A stretch of 64,000 nt of DNA from Pseudidiomarina tainanensis (GTDB lineage Bacteria > Pseudomonadota > Gammaproteobacteria > Enterobacterales > Alteromonadaceae). A model generated the notes under the pieces. It saw only the letters and a list, made by a program, of their open reading frames with translations. It had not been told where the DNA came from and did no database searches. This document shows positions 1 through 8,298 of this stretch, one piece after another (within the stretch, counting starts at the first letter, position 1; every line of letters starts with the position of its first letter). The stretch spans positions 372,001-436,000 of the forward strand of contig NZ_PIQJ01000001.1 of assembly GCF_004214835.1 (NCBI RefSeq), read 5' to 3'. Made by a program: the position numbers and the translations under genes.

Positions 1-255
1 TCTTGGGATACCGCGTTGGCTCAAGCACAAGTTCCCAATTCAGACATTTTCAACGCGATGATGAAGTTATCTGATTTATCAGCTGAAGAGCTGACGATGT
101 CGATGGCACAATTGAAGTTTTATGACACTAAACAGAGTCGTGAGTTTTTTAAAACGGGGTATGCCGAGGTTAGTGAACAAATCGCAGCTCACTTACAGGA
201 AACGGGCGTATTTGATGCGCCTAAAATGTTATCGCCTTGCGAAGGTGTTTTGTGA
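1..255 (+). CDS. C-terminal end of a probable ABC-type solute-binding protein (5' truncated)
   Basis: The frame is open from the first base and stops at 253-255, so this is the last 84 residues of a gene that begins upstream. A TTG at 16 is in frame, but there is no reason to treat it as a start. The fragment is helical and polar, with a stretch reading ELTMSMAQLKFYDTKQSREF, which resembles the C-terminal helices of NitT/TauT/phosphonate-type periplasmic binding proteins. That assignment is by general likeness only. Its stop overlaps the start of the next gene (TGATG), so the two are translationally coupled. A binding protein coupled to a membrane c-di-GMP enzyme would suit a ligand-sensing pair. 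Confidence 0.5.
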   Translation, partial: SWDTALAQAQVPNSDIFNAMMKLSDLSAEELTMSMAQLKFYDTKQSREFFKTGYAEVSEQIAAHLQETGVFDAPKMLSPCEGVL

Positions 256-2681
256 TGAAGCTACCGCTATACCAACGTTTGAGCCTACAAATCACCGTGC
301 CGATTGTGGCGATTGCGTTCATTATTTTGGCAAGTTTGAGCCATTATCTTATCCGTGCGCAACAAGAGGAGGCATTTGAGCGAGCGGAACTTGAATTACG
401 CTCGATGTTGGTGGTTGCGCAAGGTTCACTCAACCGAATGTTTGGTTTGAATCGATTAGAGTCGGTACCGGAATTGTTAAGTGAGGTGCATGTTCACCCG
501 CGTATTGAAAAAGCGTTTTTGCTCGATAGTAGTGGCGAGCTGATGCGCTTCTATGCGATGAATCAAATTGCGCCAGAACTACCAGAATTTATACAGCGAC
601 TATCGATTGATAAAATTCAGTCGGCCTCGCGTTCAGGTGTAACGTCAATCGAATATCATTCTCAGCATAAGCATTTTGTTGCGATTGTACCGGTGGTGCC
701 ACCGGGTGAACTGAGTGCTGCACTACGCCGAAATTTATTCGTCGTGGAATATCGTCACGACGACGCCTGGTATCAGCTTAGTATGCTAGCGGTTCAGGAG
801 TTAAGTGTGTTTGTCATGGTTTTGGCGACACTAGGCATCTTGTTGTGGCTCGGATTACAAACGCTGATTGTGCGCCCGATGCAATCCATTGTGTCAGCAC
901 TCGATCGATTTTCACGGCGTGAGCCAATTGGTGACGTAAAAATAAAAGCATATAACGAACTTGGATTGCTTTCTGATGCGTTGGTGAATGCCGCGCAAGC
1001 ACGCGAGCAGTACGAAGGTCGTTTACGCCGCTTATCTGCAGCAGTAGAGCAAAGTAGCGATTGTATTGTCATTACCGATCTTGATGCGCGTATTCAATAC
1101 GTCAATACAACGTTTACTGAAATCACCGGTTATACCGCCGACGAAGTAATCGGGCTCAATCCGAAAGTATTGGCATCTGGAAACACACCGAAATCGACCT
1201 ATGAATCAATGTGGCGAGCACTGACTGACGGTAAAGTTTGGCAGGGTGAGCTGTATAATCGGCGTAAAGATGGCAGTGAATACCGCGAATGGGCGACCAT
1301 TTCACCACTGCGAGATGAGCACGGTACGATCATTAATTATTTGGCGAGCAAACAAAATATTACCGAACGCCGTGCTGCTGAAGCACAAGTCAATTACTTG
1401 GCCTATTTCGATGTGCTAACGGGACTTCCAAACCGAACGAAATGCACAGAAATTTTGCAACAGCTACTGACAACGCGTGAAGCAAGAAAATTTGGCGCCG
1501 TTGTTTTGTTGGATGTTGATGGATTGCAACGTATCAATGACGTGTGCGGTTTTGAGTTTGGTGACCAAGTATTGCTCGCAATTAAAGATCGCCTCAGCCA
1601 GGTTGTGCAACACGAAAGTAATGCAACACTCGGTAATCTTGGTGGCGACCTGTTTGCACTTTTATTACCTGCGACTGCTGAGCGTGAGCATGTGCTTGCG
1701 CACACGCAAGTGCTGATTAAAGAAGCTTTAGACGAAATTAGTAAGCCGCTGCTTGTTGACGGCGAACGCATTATTGTTACAGCGAGTGCGGGTATGGTGA
1801 TGTATCCTGAATATGGCGATACGCCAGAGTCGATCATTCGCCATGCCGAAACCGCCGTTCATCATGCCAAAGAAAATGGCGGCAACCAGTTGATGGTTTA
1901 TAACCCGTCTTATAGCTATGCGTTGGAGCAGTACTTTGAAATTGAACGGGCACTGCGCGACGCAATCGGCACTGAGCAATTGCAATTGCATCTGCAACCA
2001 CAGCAATTACCAGACGGTACTCTGGTGGGTATTGAGATACTGTGTCGGTGGCAGCATCCCGAACTTGGTCACGTATCGCCTGGAGTGTTTATTCCAATCG
2101 CTGAAAAAAGTGACCTTATTGTGTTGCTGGGTAAGTGGATTGTCACACGCGCACTAGAAATAGCCGCCCAATTACCAGAACAGTTGACGGTTGCGATAAA
2201 TATTAGCCCACGTCATTTCCGTAAATATGACTTTGTCTACTTTATTGAACGACAACTCGTGCGCAGTGGTGTTTCGCCGAACCGACTTATTTTAGAAATC
2301 ACTGAGAATTTGCTCGTTGATGACATCCAGGATATTACTCTGAAAATGAAAACGTTAAAGGAAACTGGCGTGCAGTTTTCAATTGACGATTTCGGTACGG
2401 GCTATTCATCGCTAAGTTATCTGACCACCTTAGCCATTGATGAATTGAAAATTGATCAAGGCTTCGTGCAAGGCATTGGCCATTCCAACCAAGATAAGAT
2501 TGTTGAAACGATTATTTCGATGGGGCAACACCTAGGATTACGCATTGTTGCTGAGGGTGTTGAAACGAAAGAACAACTCGATTTCTTACAACGCCTTTCA
2601 ACAGACGTTGTATGCCAAGGCTACTATTTTCATAAGCCGATGACATTCGATGACTTTAAAGCGCTGACATTCAAGGGATAA
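255..2681 (+). CDS. Membrane PAS-GGDEF-EAL protein, probable c-di-GMP phosphodiesterase
   Basis: This is an 808-residue inner-membrane signalling protein. The ATG at 255 overlaps the upstream TGA; an in-frame start at 237 has no advantage. Order: membrane segment ~13-33, periplasmic sensor ~34-181, second membrane segment ~182-206, HAMP-like linker, PAS ~258-380, GGDEF ~381-545, EAL ~555-805. The cyclase signature reads GGDLF (463-467), so the catalytic Glu of GG[DE]EF is Leu and cyclase activity is unlikely. The EAL domain looks complete: E594-I-L, EITEN, DDFGTGYSS (D711, D712) and AEGVETKEQ. Family knowledge then predicts c-di-GMP hydrolysis, perhaps with GTP bound by the dead GGDEF as a regulator. 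The coupled upstream gene may supply the ligand sensed by the periplasmic domain; this is inference. Confidence 0.88.
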   Translation: MKLPLYQRLSLQITVPIVAIAFIILASLSHYLIRAQQEEAFERAELELRSMLVVAQGSLNRMFGLNRLESVPELLSEVHVHPRIEKAFLLDSSGELMRFYAMNQIAPELPEFIQRLSIDKIQSASRSGVTSIEYHSQHKHFVAIVPVVPPGELSAALRRNLFVVEYRHDDAWYQLSMLAVQELSVFVMVLATLGILLWLGLQTLIVRPMQSIVSALDRFSRREPIGDVKIKAYNELGLLSDALVNAAQAREQYEGRLRRLSAAVEQSSDCIVITDLDARIQYVNTTFTEITGYTADEVIGLNPKVLASGNTPKSTYESMWRALTDGKVWQGELYNRRKDGSEYREWATISPLRDEHGTIINYLASKQNITERRAAEAQVNYLAYFDVLTGLPNRTKCTEILQQLLTTREARKFGAVVLLDVDGLQRINDVCGFEFGDQVLLAIKDRLSQVVQHESNATLGNLGGDLFALLLPATAEREHVLAHTQVLIKEALDEISKPLLVDGERIIVTASAGMVMYPEYGDTPESIIRHAETAVHHAKENGGNQLMVYNPSYSYALEQYFEIERALRDAIGTEQLQLHLQPQQLPDGTLVGIEILCRWQHPELGHVSPGVFIPIAEKSDLIVLLGKWIVTRALEIAAQLPEQLTVAINISPRHFRKYDFVYFIERQLVRSGVSPNRLILEITENLLVDDIQDITLKMKTLKETGVQFSIDDFGTGYSSLSYLTTLAIDELKIDQGFVQGIGHSNQDKIVETIISMGQHLGLRIVAEGVETKEQLDFLQRLSTDVVCQGYYFHKPMTFDDFKALTFKG

Positions 2682-2688
2682 GACGAAG

Positions 2689-2710
2689 AGAGGCGCAAAT
2701 CTGCGCCTCT
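2689..2710. terminator. Bidirectional hairpin between convergent genes
   Basis: A 9-bp stem, AGAGGCGCA / TGCGCCTCT, with loop AATC, lies 7 bp after the EAL gene stop and 14 bp after the adenosine deaminase stop on the other strand. Neither side has a long U tract, so it is a weak or bidirectional terminator candidate. Confidence 0.6.
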
Positions 2711-2724
2711 TACCATTTGTCGAT

Positions 2725-3954
2725 TTAGCTTATCCCATGCTCTGCAGCGATTTTATCGAAGTACTCTAGTGCCTGTTTTGCATAAGCACGTTTCGCAATA
2801 TAATCACCGGCAAAGAAATTCTTTTTAAAGCCGTATGCGACCATGTCTTTTAGACGTTTTAACGGCACGTCAACAGCGCTTAACGCCAGTTCATATTCTT
2901 GTGTCACGGTAGTACGCGAAACCAGCCGGTTGTCGGTACAAATGACAGTGGCTAAGCGATTCGCATACATGTGCTTAAAGTTGTGATTAGCGACATCACC
3001 AATTTCTGGATTGGTTTGTAGATTACTGGTGATACATACTTCAATTGCAATGCGGCGGTCGGCAACAAATGATGCAAGCCGACGCGCATAGTCTTCTTTA
3101 TTGGTGATTGAGGGGGCTTGGATCATCTCAGGCGAAAACAACGAATAGCCATGACCTAACCGATCGGCATAACACTGTGTGAGTGCTTCAAAAATACTCT
3201 CGGCGCCATAGGCTTCGCCTGCGTGTACGGTTTTCAGTAAGAAATTCTGATGGGCGTATTCGTACACTTCTTTGAAATCGTGGGCTGGATAACCCATTTC
3301 CTGACCTGCAATATCGAGCCCGACAATCGGTAAGCCTTCTTCATCACGCAGACGAACGCTGGCGCGGATCATTTCCATGGCCGCCGTTTTAATCACTTGC
3401 TTCGGTTCATGATCACGTAACATTTGGAAGAGTTGCGTGTAGTATGGCGAGAAGCCCTTCTTGCCGAACATACGCATCGCACAATTAATAATGCCGTAAT
3501 CAAATGACGGTTTGGTACCATTTTGGACATCGGCCTGCGCATTGTATTCGTCTTTAGCGCGCTTTAAGCCTTTGTTGGTGGTGTGCATCACCGTGTCAAA
3601 ATCGATACCGCGAGCTGGGTCCATCATCAATTGCGGCGCAAAGCGCACCTCAATGTAGATAACGCCCTCGGCAATATTATCTTGCGCGAGCTCATACGCA
3701 GCTTGCTCGAGGTTTTCCATATCACGCAGTACCGCGCAGGTATATTGGAAGCCATTTAAGTACTCACCTAAATTCTGATACGACTCTTTAAAAACGAGGT
3801 CGTACAAGCCCTCAACTGTATACGACGGCAGCTCGATACCACTTCGCTTCGCCATTTCAATTAGTCCGTCTGGGCGCAGACTGCCATCTAAATGCAAATG
3901 CAAATCAGCCTTTGGCATGGCTTTTAAAAATGCGCGCGAATAAGGTGTTGTCAT
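2725..3954 (-). CDS. Adenosine deaminase family protein
   Basis: A 409-residue amidohydrolase that should deaminate adenosine or a related purine nucleoside in the cytoplasm (purine salvage). I chose the ATG at 3954 because AGGAG sits six bases upstream; the frame stays open to 3981 without another good start. Visible metal and substrate motifs are HLH (H19, H21) near the N-terminus, HAGEAYG (H244), GHGYS, and T-D341-N342-R. Classic adenosine deaminases have two Asp residues at the last site; here the second is Asn, as in the longer bacterial ADA branch. At ~410 aa it is longer than E. coli Add (~333 aa), matching that branch. Its exact substrate is not certain. It is transcribed away from tdk and converges on the EAL gene. 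Confidence 0.85.
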   Translation of the reverse strand: MTTPYSRAFLKAMPKADLHLHLDGSLRPDGLIEMAKRSGIELPSYTVEGLYDLVFKESYQNLGEYLNGFQYTCAVLRDMENLEQAAYELAQDNIAEGVIYIEVRFAPQLMMDPARGIDFDTVMHTTNKGLKRAKDEYNAQADVQNGTKPSFDYGIINCAMRMFGKKGFSPYYTQLFQMLRDHEPKQVIKTAAMEMIRASVRLRDEEGLPIVGLDIAGQEMGYPAHDFKEVYEYAHQNFLLKTVHAGEAYGAESIFEALTQCYADRLGHGYSLFSPEMIQAPSITNKEDYARRLASFVADRRIAIEVCITSNLQTNPEIGDVANHNFKHMYANRLATVICTDNRLVSRTTVTQEYELALSAVDVPLKRLKDMVAYGFKKNFFAGDYIAKRAYAKQALEYFDKIAAEHGIS

Positions 3955-4010
3955 GGGCTTCTCCTGTTTTAATTTGAGCAATTATATCAAAAAGAAAGGC
4001 GAAAAAGGTT

Positions 4011-4080
4011 GGATATTAGCTATTGGATATTAGATATTAGAAAGACACTTCGAATAACCAATAACTAATAACGAATATCG
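4011..4080. repeat. Palindromic intergenic repeat, copy A (diverged)
   Basis: The left arm (4011-4040) is made of GGATATTAG / ATATTAG units. The right arm (4051-4080) aligns without gaps to its reverse complement at 22 of 30 positions. The loop is ~10 nt and purine-rich. It belongs to the same family as the copies at 36421, 53405 and 56677. It ends four bases before the tdk start codon, so it occupies the place where a Shine-Dalgarno should be. Confidence 0.8.
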
Positions 4081-4084
4081 ACCT

Positions 4085-4663
4085 ATGGCTTCACTTTATT
4101 TTACTTATTCGGCAATGAATGCCGGTAAAAGCACATCCTTACTGCAGGTTGCTCATAATTACGAAGAACGTGAGCAACACGTTTTATTATTAACACCATC
4201 GATTGATGATCGGGCCGGGCATGGGCGAATTGCATCTCGGCTTGGTATCGATCGGGAAGCCTTAGCATTTTCGAATACTACCGACCTAGCCGCCTTGATT
4301 GAAGCGCGGCATCAACGTAAGCACATTGATTGCGTGTTGATTGACGAGGCGCAGTTTCTCACTGAAACTCAGGTTTGGCAGCTCACTGACGTTGTTGATC
4401 GGATAGATATTCCGGTCATGTGCTACGGTATTCGAAGTGACGCTTTTGGCAAGGCGTTTCCCGGTAGCGCCGTGTTGCTCGCCGTAGCCGATAAACTCGC
4501 GGAAATGAAAACAATCTGTTTTTGTGGTCGCAAAGCTACCATGAATTTACGCATTGACGCCGAAGGTAACGCAGTAAAAGCCGGCGATCAAATTGCTATC
4601 GGCGGCAATGACCGTTACATCTCTTGTTGTCGTAAACATTGGAAAGAGCGACTCGGCCTTTAA
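4085..4663 (+). CDS. tdk: Thymidine kinase
   Basis: This 192-residue type II thymidine kinase phosphorylates thymidine to dTMP using ATP (pyrimidine salvage). The P-loop SAMNAGKST is at 9-17, the Walker B-like DEAQF at 87-91, and structural-zinc cysteines are visible in CFCGRK and CCRKHW near the C-terminus. Length matches the family (E. coli ~205 aa). The start is fixed by homology to the MAxLYFxYSAMNAGKS opening. Odd: no ribosome-binding site is visible, because a palindromic repeat ends at 4080, four bases before the ATG. The gene is divergent from the adenosine deaminase and followed by a diguanylate cyclase. Confidence 0.95.
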   Translation: MASLYFTYSAMNAGKSTSLLQVAHNYEEREQHVLLLTPSIDDRAGHGRIASRLGIDREALAFSNTTDLAALIEARHQRKHIDCVLIDEAQFLTETQVWQLTDVVDRIDIPVMCYGIRSDAFGKAFPGSAVLLAVADKLAEMKTICFCGRKATMNLRIDAEGNAVKAGDQIAIGGNDRYISCCRKHWKERLGL

Positions 4664-4751
4664 ATCGTAAAATAATTAATCACATCAATTGCTTTGGGAA
4701 AAGTTTGCTACTATTTAAACAGAAGTAGATTTAACTCATAGCGGAGAGTCA

Positions 4752-7079
4752 ATGAAACCAGCACCGATACCGAACAATGAGTCAGAACGGTTGCATCTGT
4801 TACATGAGCTCGACATTCTCGATACCGAACCAGAACCGGTATTCGACAATATTACGCAATTTGTAAAGCAGTTATTTGATGTTGATGCTGCTCTCATAAC
4901 CCTCGTCGACAGCGAACGACAATGGTTCAAGTCAAAAATTGGCTTTCAAGAATGTGAAACACCGCGCGAAATTTCTTTTTGTGGTCATGCGATTATGCAG
5001 GGCTCCACCATGGTCGTCGAGGATGCCACGAAAGACGAACGCTTTGCAGATAATCCATTTGTGGTTGCGGCAGAGGGCTTGCGCTTTTATGCCGGCGCAC
5101 CTCTCGAAATAAAGCCGGGCATTATCATCGGCACACTTTGCATTATCGACTCCAAGCCGCGTCAATTCTCCGCACAACATAGACAATGGTTAGAAAGCCT
5201 TGCTGAATGGGTCGAGAATGAGCTGACCAATCGTTATGCCATCAGTAATTACGAACAAGAACGCCAAGTTCTTGCTGAAGGGCCAATTGCCGCAGTTGTC
5301 TGGCAAGTTGAGCCCGAAGCTCATTTGATCTATGCCGCTGCGAATGTCGAAAAAGTACTCGGTTACTCGCGTGACCACTTGCTGAGTCCTGCAGTCAATT
5401 ATGAGTCCATCGTGCACCGCGCCGACCGCCGCGAATTATTAACGCGAATGCATGCGGTATTAGACGGTAAACAACCTTCGTTGGAACTCGAGTATCGGGT
5501 TATTACGCCAGAAAATGAGCTTCGTTGGGTACAGCATTATGCGCGCGCCGATTATGACAGCCAAGGGCATATCGTTAGAGTGCGCGGTTATTTGCATGAC
5601 AATACCAAGCGCAAACAACTCGAACTTAGCTTAAAACAAGCGAACCAGAGCTTTGCGTTAGCCCTTGCGGCTGGCAACTTAGCCACCTGGGATTGGCACC
5701 TACTCAAACAATCCGTCAATGTTAACCACACCTGGGATGAAATACTTGGGCGTGATGAAAGCTATTCGCAGCAAAATAGGTGGGCGCAATTAATCCATCC
5801 CGATGACTTTCAAGCAACACGTGCGGCATTGCAACGTCATTTGAAAGGCCTTGATGAACGCTTTGAAGCACGCTTTCGTTTGCAACACGCTGATGGGCAT
5901 TATATTTGGCTGCATAGTATCGGCAAAGTCATTGAGTCCGACGAACAAGGTCTAGCAGTGCGAATGGTTGGCATTCATCACGACATCACTGCAGAAGTTG
6001 CTAACGAGGAACGTCGCCGTCAACAAGAAACCATCTTAAATCTCGTGACGGCCGTACAGCATGAGTTTCTGTTCGTGAAGGAGTTTAGCGAAGTCTGTGA
6101 TATCGCATTGCCGCAGTTGATGGCGCTCACTCAGAGTGATGTTGGTATTATCGGTGAGCTACCCGGTAATTCACATACGCAGGATTTGCTCTGGTTGCAT
6201 GGCGTTCGTCGCTACGATGATGACAACAAAAATCGAGCCTATCAGAAACTGATTCAACAAGGCTTAGAAGTTGAGGTGACGGGTCGTGTCATCCGCCAAG
6301 TGTTGAGCGACGGCGAAGCGCAACTCTGTCCTTATCCGGTTCAGAAGGATGAAGTATTACTGCAACCCATTGACTTGCCGGAATTTGATAATGCCTATTT
6401 ACTGCCATTGTTTTTCAATCGCGAAGTGGTCGGTATCTTATTACTGGCGAATAGCCCAATTGGATACACCCCCGATCTGTTGTTAACCTTTGAGCCGATA
6501 CTCAATACGCTGGGAACTCTGATGCACTTTCGTCGTATCGAAGCGCAACGACTATCAGCAACCGAAGAGCTGCGCCGTATGGCAACGATTGACGAGCTGA
6601 CCCAAGTCGCGAATCGGCGAATATTTCTTGAAACGGCTGGGCAAAAATTCAACGAACAACATCGTTACGATGTTCCTGTGAGCGTTGCGATTATCGATTT
6701 AGATCATTTCAAAAACGTGAATGACACATACGGGCATGCGGCCGGCGATAAAGTGTTGAAGCAATTCGCCGATACTACTCGAGAGATCTTGAGAGATGGC
6801 GATTTACTGGGGCGACAAGGTGGTGAAGAGTTTGCCATATTACTCCCTCATGCAGACATCGAGCAGGCCTTATTGGTTGCCGAGCGCGTCCGTAGTAGCG
6901 TTGAGAAAGCTAGTTTCGAATGGCAGGGTAAACGTATTCCGGTTACGGTAAGCATTGGAATCGCACAACTGTTATCAACCGACAAAGATATCGACCGTTG
7001 GTTTGCCCGGGCTGACAAAGCTCTTTACCAAGCAAAATCTGACGGACGGAATCGCTGTATCGCCGCAAACGAGGTATAA
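4752..7079 (+). CDS. GAF-PAS-PAS-GAF-GGDEF diguanylate cyclase
   Basis: A soluble 775-residue sensor enzyme with no membrane segment. Order: GAF ~20-160 (its opening, SERLHLLHELDILDTEPE, is typical of GAF-linked cyclases), PAS ~175-290, PAS_3-like ~300-415, a second GAF-like region ~430-590, GGDEF ~605-775. The catalytic motif GGEEF (690-694) is intact. An RxxD inhibitory site (RDGD, 681-684) lies exactly five residues before it, so it should make c-di-GMP from two GTP and be product-inhibited. GGAGAG precedes the ATG. What it senses cannot be read from the sequence. It lies 3.5 kb upstream of the MSHA locus, whose ATPase is a predicted c-di-GMP binder. Confidence 0.92.
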   Translation: MKPAPIPNNESERLHLLHELDILDTEPEPVFDNITQFVKQLFDVDAALITLVDSERQWFKSKIGFQECETPREISFCGHAIMQGSTMVVEDATKDERFADNPFVVAAEGLRFYAGAPLEIKPGIIIGTLCIIDSKPRQFSAQHRQWLESLAEWVENELTNRYAISNYEQERQVLAEGPIAAVVWQVEPEAHLIYAAANVEKVLGYSRDHLLSPAVNYESIVHRADRRELLTRMHAVLDGKQPSLELEYRVITPENELRWVQHYARADYDSQGHIVRVRGYLHDNTKRKQLELSLKQANQSFALALAAGNLATWDWHLLKQSVNVNHTWDEILGRDESYSQQNRWAQLIHPDDFQATRAALQRHLKGLDERFEARFRLQHADGHYIWLHSIGKVIESDEQGLAVRMVGIHHDITAEVANEERRRQQETILNLVTAVQHEFLFVKEFSEVCDIALPQLMALTQSDVGIIGELPGNSHTQDLLWLHGVRRYDDDNKNRAYQKLIQQGLEVEVTGRVIRQVLSDGEAQLCPYPVQKDEVLLQPIDLPEFDNAYLLPLFFNREVVGILLLANSPIGYTPDLLLTFEPILNTLGTLMHFRRIEAQRLSATEELRRMATIDELTQVANRRIFLETAGQKFNEQHRYDVPVSVAIIDLDHFKNVNDTYGHAAGDKVLKQFADTTREILRDGDLLGRQGGEEFAILLPHADIEQALLVAERVRSSVEKASFEWQGKRIPVTVSIGIAQLLSTDKDIDRWFARADKALYQAKSDGRNRCIAANEV

Positions 7080-7127
7080 TAGTGCGATAATTCATCGCAT
7101 CCCAAAATTCAATTCATAGAGGTACAC

Positions 7128-8165
7128 ATGCAGGCGACTGAGCTAACCATTCCAACCCCAGACGATTGGCATTTACATCTTCGCGACGGCGACTTGTTAG
7201 CAACGACAGTACCTGCAACTGCGGATGTATTTGCGCGCGCCGTGATTATGCCGAATTTAGTTCCGCCGGTAACTTCAGTGGAGCAAGCGCAACAATACCG
7301 CCAACGTATTCTCGCACAGCGCCCGCTAGCAAATTCTTTTGAGCCGTTAATGGCATTGTATTTGACGCAAAACACCAGCTTAGAAACGGTGCGTGCAGCG
7401 GCGGCAGATACCAACATCATTGGTTTTAAACTCTACCCTTCAGGTGCTACCACCAACTCTGATGCGGGTGTTACCGATGTTGATGGCCTAGACGACGTAT
7501 TTGCTGAAATGGCGAAACTGCAGGTGCCATTATTAGTGCATGGCGAGGTCACCACGGCGGATATCGATATTTTTGACCGTGAAAAAGTGTTTATTGATCG
7601 TCATTTGCGTCCATTACTGCAGCGCCATCCGAAATTAAAATTGGTGTTGGAGCATATCACCACGGCTGACGCAGTGAAATTTGTTGAAGAGCAAGGCGAC
7701 AATGTTGCCGCAACCATTACACCGCAACACTTGTTGATGAACCGCAATGATTTGCTTGTTGGTGGCGTTCGTCCGCACAATTATTGTTTACCGATTTTGA
7801 AACGTCGCGATCACCAGTTGGAACTGCGTCGCGCCGCCGTGTCCGGTAATCCGAAGTTCTTCCTCGGCACGGACTCTGCACCGCATGCGCAATCGAAAAA
7901 AGAAAATGCTTGTGGCTGCGCGGGTTGTTACTCAGCGCCTGCAGCGTTACCTTTGTATGCAGAGTTTTTTGAACAAATGGGTGCGCTTGATAAATTAGCC
8001 GATTTTGCCAGTGGCTTTGGTGCTGATTTTTACGGGTATGCGCGGGCAATATCAACAGTAACGTTAATCAGGTCGCCGTGGCGAGTACCAGAAACTGTGA
8101 TGACAGCCGTTGGGCCGATGGTGCCATATTGGGCTGGCGAAATGTTAAATTGGCAGCTAAAATAA
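7128..8165 (+). CDS. pyrC: Dihydroorotase
   Basis: A 345-residue zinc amidohydrolase of the short (E. coli PyrC) class that interconverts carbamoyl-aspartate and dihydroorotate in pyrimidine synthesis. The HLHLRDGD motif at the N-terminus, the Lys of GFKLYPSGATTNS (the usually carbamylated metal bridge), the His residues in LVHGE and LEHIT, and the Asp of GTDSAPH are all present. AGAGG precedes the ATG by six bases. A small stem (7083-7088 with 7094-7099) lies in the leader; E. coli pyrC has leader-based control, but I cannot show that here. It is followed by an A-rich 133-bp gap before the MSHA operon. Confidence 0.96.
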   Translation: MQATELTIPTPDDWHLHLRDGDLLATTVPATADVFARAVIMPNLVPPVTSVEQAQQYRQRILAQRPLANSFEPLMALYLTQNTSLETVRAAAADTNIIGFKLYPSGATTNSDAGVTDVDGLDDVFAEMAKLQVPLLVHGEVTTADIDIFDREKVFIDRHLRPLLQRHPKLKLVLEHITTADAVKFVEEQGDNVAATITPQHLLMNRNDLLVGGVRPHNYCLPILKRRDHQLELRRAAVSGNPKFFLGTDSAPHAQSKKENACGCAGCYSAPAALPLYAEFFEQMGALDKLADFASGFGADFYGYARAISTVTLIRSPWRVPETVMTAVGPMVPYWAGEMLNWQLK

Positions 8166-8264
8166 AAAAACAACAAAAAATAAACAAACAGTTGAACAAT
8201 TTAACAATCTAGTAATCCCCCTCAAGACATGGTCTTATATGACTTCAGGGTTTATAAATAGAAC

Positions 8265-8270
8265 TATAAT
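8265..8270 (+). promoter_or_regulatory. Candidate -10 box (TATAAT) for the mshI operon
   Basis: A perfect TATAAT lies 28 bp before the mshI start in the A/T-rich gap after pyrC. No convincing -35 is present at 16-18 bp spacing (ACTTCA at 8242-8247 is the nearest), so an activator or a different sigma factor may be involved. AAGGAAA at 8287-8293 serves as ribosome-binding site. The gap 8166-8298 holds nothing else I can name. Confidence 0.4.
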
Positions 8271-8298
8271 AAAAATTATAATTTGAAAGGAAATCAAC

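Noticed and set aside
16-255. Small gene starting at TTG 16
   Set aside because: The same frame is open to the first base and the translated upstream residues fit the same protein, so it is the end of a longer gene.
255-2681. mshH/CsrD homologue at the head of the MSHA locus
   Set aside because: CsrD-type proteins have degenerate EAL as well as GGDEF motifs; this protein has a PAS domain and intact EAL residues, and is separated from mshI by four genes.
2689-2710. Regulatory riboswitch between the EAL gene and adenosine deaminase
   Set aside because: It is a single simple stem between two converging stops, which is explained by transcription termination.
7083-7099. PyrC leader attenuator or PurR operator
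   Set aside because: Only a 6-bp stem is visible and no PurR-like palindrome or CTP-sensitive start region can be shown; too weak to annotate as a separate site.
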